A stretch of DNA of 64,000 nucleotides, taken from positions 2,976,001 to 3,040,000 of the forward strand of contig JABYQQ010000001.1 in NCBI GenBank assembly GCA_022605405.1. Reading direction: 5' to 3'. Position numbers and translations under genes: made by a program. Positions within the stretch are counted from its first letter, which is position 1. Each line of letters starts with the position of its first letter. Below the pieces are notes generated by a model. The model was not told where the DNA came from, did no database searches, and was given only the letters and a program-made list of their open reading frames with translations. The DNA comes from Earliella scabrosa (lineage: Eukaryota; Basidiomycota; Agaricomycetes; Polyporales; Polyporaceae). This document shows positions 58,706 through 64,000 of this stretch, one piece after another.

Positions 58706-60839
58706 ATGGTTGCAGCCGGCCTGCTTGTTCTTTCTTTCCTCACGCTCGCGCTGGGCGCACCGACTGCCGACGTCTTCCACGTTCACGACAAGCGCGCGGC
58801 CGCCCCAGCAGGCTACACCGCGAGCGGCGCTGCGGACCCGGACCAGATCCTCAACTTGCGCATCGCGCTCAAGACCGACTCCGCCCCGCTCGTCGAAAAG
58901 CTGCTTGATGTCAGCACTCCGAGCAGCGAGAACTACCGCAACTGGCTCAGCAAGGCACAGGTGCGTGCGCGATCCGCCTTCCCGCCTTATCGCGCGTGGG
59001 ACGCTGATTTGCGCGGGCCCGACGTCCGCATCACAGGTCGAGAAGCTCACGGCGCCCAGCAAGAGCACAGTACGAGCGGTGAAGGGATGGCTCAAGGATA
59101 ACGGAATTAAGGCGAAGCCAGGTGCGACGAACCAGTGGCTGAACATCGAGGTGCCCGTGTCCAAGGCGAACGCGCTCCTCGACGCGGACTTCAACGTGTA
59201 CAACAACCCGGATACGGGCGTCACTGCCGTCCGCACGCTCTCGTACTCGCTCCCGAAGAGCGTGAAGCCATTCGTCGACTTTGTCTACCCTGCTACTGCG
59301 TGAGTGCCCCCTTTTCTGTCGAGCGGGTGGGAGTGGGAGGGGATGGGGGGTGTATGGGGGGAGGGGGGAGGGAGGGGGGAGGCCATTAGGAATTGGCAAT
59401 GGGAGGGCGAGGCTGATGCATGTCCGATAATTGCGCACAGGTTCCCCCTGCAGGCCAACAAGGGCGCCATCGCGACCGTGTACCCCTCCCGCAATGGCAC
59501 CATCGCACGACGCGCAGGCGTCGCAGACCCCGGATGCGCCGCCGCCATGACCCCGCAATGTCTACAGGACCTGTACCAAATCCCGGCTGACCCCGCGACG
59601 CAAACGTCGAACAAGATGTTCGTCAGCAGCTTCGTCCAGTCCTTCGCGAGCCGCACCGACCTGTCGAGCTTCCTGAGCGACTTCCGCCCCGACATGGCGA
59701 GCGACACCACCTTCCAGCTTGCGGTGCTCAACGGTGGCGAGAACGACGAGAGCCGGCCGAGTATTGAGGGCGTAAGTTTGATTCCATCGGTCTGCGCATC
59801 TGGGGCGTTCAAACTGACAACCCATGCGGCGATAGAGCTTGGACATCCAGTACACGGTCGGTATTGCGACTGATGTGCCTACAACGTTCGTCAGCGTAGG
59901 CAACGACAACGATGGCGACCTCACGGGCTTCCTCAACCTTGCGAATGCGCTTATTGCTATGGACGAACCGCCCAGTGTCTTCACCACCTCGTTCGGTTTC
60001 CCTGAGGAGCTAGTTCCCGAGGATCTCGCAAAGTAAGGTTGTTGAGACGCCGTATGAATTGATTCTCATGCCCATCCACAGCAACATCTGCAATGCCTAC
60101 GCACAGCTCGGAGCGCGCGGCGTGTCGATCTTCATGTCCTCGGGCGACAGCGGTGTCGATGATGGCCAAGGTGGCACTTGCAGCGTCTTCCGTCCCACGT
60201 TCCCGTCCGGCTGCCCCTTGTGAGTAACGGCCCACGACCCTTCGTTGGATGCGCTCGTGCTGACCCAGATACAGCGTTACCGTCGTCGGCGCCACTGAAG
60301 GTGTCGCCCCAGAAACCGCAGCCCCCTTCTCCTCAGGCGGCTTCTCCAACTACTTCACGCAGCCTTCCTACCAATCGGACGCCGTCGCCGGCTTCCTCGA
60401 CACCATCGGCAACCTGAACCAAGGGCTCTTCACCGCGACCGGCCGCGGATACCCGGATGTGTCTGCCGCGGGCGTGAACTACCAGGTGAACATCGGCGGG
60501 CAGATCTCGCCCGTGTCGGGCACGAGTGCGAGCGCGCCGCTGTTCGCGAGCATCGTCGCGCTGTTGAACGACCGCCTCATCGCCCAGGGCCAGTCGACGC
60601 TCGGCTTCCTCAACCCGTTCTTGTACACGATGGGCCGCGTCGCGCTCGACGACGTGAGCGTGGGCAACAACCCCGGCTGCGGCACGGATGGATTCCCCGC
60701 GACCCCGGGTTGGGACCCGGTACGTGCTTCCGCTCTAGGTACACAAACCTGTCTTTCTGACCTCTTGCGTGCTGTCGATCAGGTCACCGGTCTGGGCACG
60801 CCCGACTTCCAGAGGCTCTTGACAGTGGTCGGGCTCTGA
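58706..60839 (+). CDS. Sedolisin B: secreted S53 serine-carboxyl protease (TPP1-like)
   Basis: Seven exons (58706-58960, 59037-59299, 59441-59771, 59836-60032, 60082-60219, 60275-60719, 60783-60839) give 561 aa. A signal peptide ([19 protein letters not shown]) precedes a pro-domain (residues 25-190). The catalytic domain holds Glu and Asp in I-E-G-S-L-D, the oxyanion Asp in S-S-G-D-S-G-V, and the nucleophile Ser in S-G-T-S-A-S-A-P. The calcium-site residues are probably in W-D-P and G-L-G-T-P-D-F. It is an acidic extracellular endo- or tripeptidyl peptidase. Exons 3, 4, 5 and 7 have exactly the lengths of those in sedolisin A (331, 197, 138, 57 nt), and the others differ by 3 nt, so the intron pattern predates the duplication. 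Intron 2 (141 nt) contains a G-rich tract near 59325-59385. Confidence 0.93.
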
Positions 60840-61865
60840 TCTCCTACATTCCTGCTGTGCGACCTCGCTCTCTGCTGCCTGTGCTAACCCTGCACCCTTT
60901 TGCTACCTAGCTATTTCGAACACTTCCCCATTTTTGACGCGAGGCGTCGAGCCACTCTTTGTCCCTGCGACATTTCGTTCTTTTGCGTTACACGTTACTG
61001 TAGTCTCTGATCGATACCAATGGCAAGACCTAAACATCATGTTTGCGAATGCGGCGTTGAGCAGCGACCTACGAAGAAGAAGGCTCGGATGGGCCTGTGG
61101 AGGCCGTGGAGTCCAAAGGTGAATCGTGCAGATGCATGTGCCGCATTCGTCAGATGCCAAACCAACTCGCGAGCAAGCGGACTCGCAGAAGGCATTATGG
61201 ATGCCGCAGCATCTTGCACGAGTCACCACGAAAGACCTCGAGGTGTAGCACTGCAATATCAACACTGTGGACCGTGGTGAGGTTTGGATGCTCCGCTTCC
61301 GGGGTACCTAGACCGACTGGTACATAGTTTCGAACCAGAAGGCCGAACCCATTCGCAGCACTCGGTCCCGAGAGACGACCAGATTCACTTAGACCGACAA
61401 CACCATAGAGTCACTACATGGACCACGGCCGTCCAGAGTCCGACGCAGCTAGACGCAGCCTCGCCGGGTTTATAGGAGTGGGAGGAGTACCTCCCCAGTG
61501 GTAGATGAGCAATGAGATGATCTCCATGTTGTCTTATCAGATAAGCACGCGACGGCACATTTGTGGCGATCGGCTGCGCCGTCGGTCGCTCCTGCACTGA
61601 CCACGACTCCCAACTCAACACCTGATCTCGACCATCGCTGCGTTAGTCATGCCGACTGCCACTAGACCTCTTCCGTGTGGACATCGAGAAATCGTGCAAC
61701 ACGGGAAATATACGCCATGTGTATATGAACCGGCATGCCATCTGAATCGACGACCGGGGCACGCGTCGCGACAACTTGAACTCCTCCCTACTGTTGGGCT
61801 TCCCGTAACATTGACGCGTCTCCATCCTCCTAAAGGGACAAACCACACGAAATAGGCGCATCAAC
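60840..61865. other. Intergenic: MFS gene upstream region
   Basis: 1 kb between sedolisin B and the MFS gene. Short frames near 61020-61330 carry no domain. No TATA element is evident. Confidence 0.5.
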
Positions 61866-63643
61866 ATGCCGAATTCGAGCGTAGAGGTGGAATCGAGTCC
61901 GACGAGAGACTGGGGCTTTCTGCCCATCCCGCGACGCGTCCGCCATGACCCCTCAGTACCGCAGGGCTTTGGGTTGGGTACAACAGTGATATTTGGCCTT
62001 ACAGCAGCAGTTGGTGAGCACTCTGGATTATGATCCACATACGTACGCTTGCGTTGACGATGATGCCATAGTTGTCGGCAACCTGTTCTATTCACAACCT
62101 CTACTGAGTGAGTCTCCGGATCCTGCTCCCGACGATCTGCACGCAAACTCCTTTTGACGCGGTGCACCCTCCAGTACAACTTGCTGATGCCTTTGGCGTA
62201 TCACATAACGCGGTCGCTGGAATACCCACTGTACTCCAGGCCGGGTGAGGATGTCGTCTTAGTGGAAGTAATGACTTGACCAACGAATCCCACCCTTCCA
62301 GCTACGCCACTGGTCTATTGACCCTCTGTCCATTGGGAGACCTGGTGCGACGAAGACCACTCGTCCTACTCCTCATATTCCTCGCAGCATCACTAACAAT
62401 CGGACTCGCGGTCACCTCCAACCTGATCGTATTCGAAGTCCTATCCTTCTTCATCGGGTTCTTGACCGTCGTCCCGCAAGTCCTAATGCCTCTAGGAGTC
62501 GACCTCGCTCCAGCCGAGCGCCGTGCGACTACTCTCGCCATTCTCTACGGCGGGCTCTCGCTCGGGAACCTCTTCGCGCGCGCGTTGTCCGGTATCGTCG
62601 CACAGTTCATAACGTGGCGCGCGGTGTTCTACATCGCGATTGGAATGCAGTATGTCCTGTTCTGCGTCCTCTACTGGGTGCTCCCGGACTATCCCGCGAA
62701 GAACAAAGAGGAGACGTATTGGAGCATCTTGCGCAGCATGGCAAAGTACGCGGTGACGGAGCCGCTGCTCATCCAAGCCATCCTGATCAACATCCCTGCG
62801 AGCGCGTGCGCTACGAACTACTGGGTCACCCTCACCTTCCTACTGGGCGGGCCAGCATACAACTACTCTACGTACGTCCTTCTCTTCGCTCGGAATCTCA
62901 CATGCATGGCGCTGACGTACCGTCTGGGCAGGCTCGCGATCGGCCTCTTTGGGCTGATAGGCATCGTCGGGCTGGCGCTCTCTCCGTTCATTGGACGAGT
63001 GCTCGACAAACTCGTGCCGTGGTACGGGACGCTCATCGCGATCTGCTCGCTCCTGGCCGTCTACACAGTTCAGACGGCGGCGCTTGGCCTGCACATTGCG
63101 GTGGTTGTGGTCGTCTGCATCGCTATAGATATCTTCCGCCAGACGCAATATGTGTCGATCACGAGCGCGGTGCTCGGGTTGGAGCCGAAGGCGCGATCGC
63201 GCATCAACGCAGTGCTCATACTTTCGGTATGTTCTTTGGGCTTTTTTCCCAGCAGAAGGCTGACATCGACTGTTGGACAGATATTCATCGGACAAGTTAT
63301 GGGCACTTCGGTGGGCTCAGCTGTGTTCACGCAGTACGGATGGAGAGCAGACGGGGGTCTCAACATGGGGTGGACAGGGTTGACTTTGATTGTCCTGCTT
63401 CTCCGAGGGCCTCATGTCTCCCGCTACACCTGGATAGGGTGGGAAGGCGGAGCGAAGCCCTGGCTTGCCAGGCAACTGGCCCGGATAGATTCTGTCTCTG
63501 ACGCAGAGAGGGGGACTCCGGGGGTGTCTCAAACAGCAAGTGTTCGTGATGCGGACGACAAGAAGGGCACGGAGGAGACTGTTCAAACAACCTCAGAGAT
63601 CAGGGAGCTACGTAGAAGCGTGGACAATGCTACAGCTGTGTAG
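61866..63643 (+). CDS. MFS transporter (general substrate)
   Basis: Six exons (61866-62013, 62072-62107, 62175-62244, 62302-62871, 62932-63226, 63281-63643) give 493 aa. The start at 61866 gives a 40-residue cytosolic N-tail, then helix 1 (V-I-F-G-L-T-A-A-V-V-V-G-N-L-F-Y). The helix 2-3 signature loop reads G-D-L-V-R-R-R-P-L-V-L. Helix 4 has V-P-Q-V-L-M-P-L-G-V-D, followed by R-R-A-T-T-L-A-I-L-Y-G-G. The second half contains A-I-G-L-F-G-L-I-G-I-V-G and S-P-F-I-G-R-V-L-D-K. A 70-residue polar C-tail follows. Resembles drug/proton antiporter-like carriers of bacterial YnfM/YgaY type found in fungi. Substrate is unknown. The second exon is only 36 nt. Confidence 0.85.
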
Positions 63644-64000
63644 TCGAGCACTATGTGTACGTTGATCTCGTGTGAGCAGGTGGCCGTAGTGCTCATCGAA
63701 TGCAAGGAGATACTTATGTTGGCACAGGCGTCACCTAGGGAATCCGAATCTCCATCTCTCGAACGTGGTTCCCTCTAAAGCTTGACAAGACTCGAACGGA
63801 CGACGCGAGCGAACCTTGCTCTGCGCGATCAGGTGACCGTGCGCGAGGGATGACATCACCTGGACCACCTGGCATGAGGAGCGTGCCATGTCGTCATCGC
63901 GAAGGCGAACAGGATCAAAAAGGCAACGCGTGCTTCGCAGCCTGCCAGTATTCCCATCGCCCTCCATCGCTCTTGTCCACTACCACCATGTCTGCCATTC
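63644..64000. other. Right edge: intergenic, possible start of a plus-strand gene
   Basis: No complete gene. An ATG at 63988 in good context (accaccATG) opens a frame cut by the window edge after four codons. It may be the beginning of the next gene, but cannot be tested here. Confidence 0.3.

Overview
The window is fungal nuclear DNA from a filamentous basidiomycete, most likely an Agaricomycete wood or litter decayer of the polypore type. Evidence: GC-rich codons, genes cut by many 45-80 nt introns with GTRNGT/YAG ends, dense packing on both strands, and a gene set typical of these fungi (PL14-type polysaccharide lyase, sedolisins, class 3 lipase, nucleotide-sugar transporter, short-intron housekeeping genes). 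I assembled most multi-exon genes by hand from splice signals; where I give an amino acid length, the exon sum is divisible by three and ends in a stop. No tRNA, rRNA, CRISPR array or recognisable transposon was seen.

Layout. 0-11 kb is a secretion-rich stretch: 3' end of a ferric reductase, a small unknown gene, a GPI-anchored PL14-like lyase, sedolisin A, a class 3 lipase, and a CipC/DUF3759-like protein with a charged tail. 11.8-26.2 kb is housekeeping: COG5 (Golgi tethering), ILV6 (branched-chain amino acid regulation), a PDK1-type kinase with a C-terminal PH domain, a 2.6 kb non-coding gap with clustered repeats, and a MAM3/CNNM-type membrane protein. 27.4-35 kb holds a four-helix membrane protein with a long Ser/Pro tail, a secreted Ser/Thr-repeat protein and a Zn2Cys6 transcription factor. 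35.7-43 kb holds an SLC35C2/YMD8-like transporter, MED31 and a UCH37-like deubiquitinase sharing a 187 bp divergent promoter, and an aldo-keto reductase. 43.6-48 kb holds an amino-acid permease, a small unknown protein and a multi-span membrane protein. 49.3-54.6 kb holds a candidate PAXX/XRCC4-like protein, nicotinamide riboside kinase and a soluble fumarate reductase fused to cytochrome b5. 55.8-63.7 kb holds an F-box protein, sedolisin B and an MFS transporter.

Themes. The extracellular proteases, lipase, lyase, ferric reductase, amino-acid permease and MFS carrier fit a saprotroph feeding on polymers. The two sedolisins lie 53 kb apart in opposite orientation and have the same seven-exon architecture, so they are old paralogues. 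NRK1 and fumarate reductase (NAD salvage and redox balance) are head-to-tail. The least explained material is the PAXX-like protein, the interlocked repeats upstream of PDK1, a perfect 15-bp inverted repeat inside an intron of the SLC35 gene, and unassigned exon-like pieces at 42.5-43.6 and 48.4-49.3 kb.
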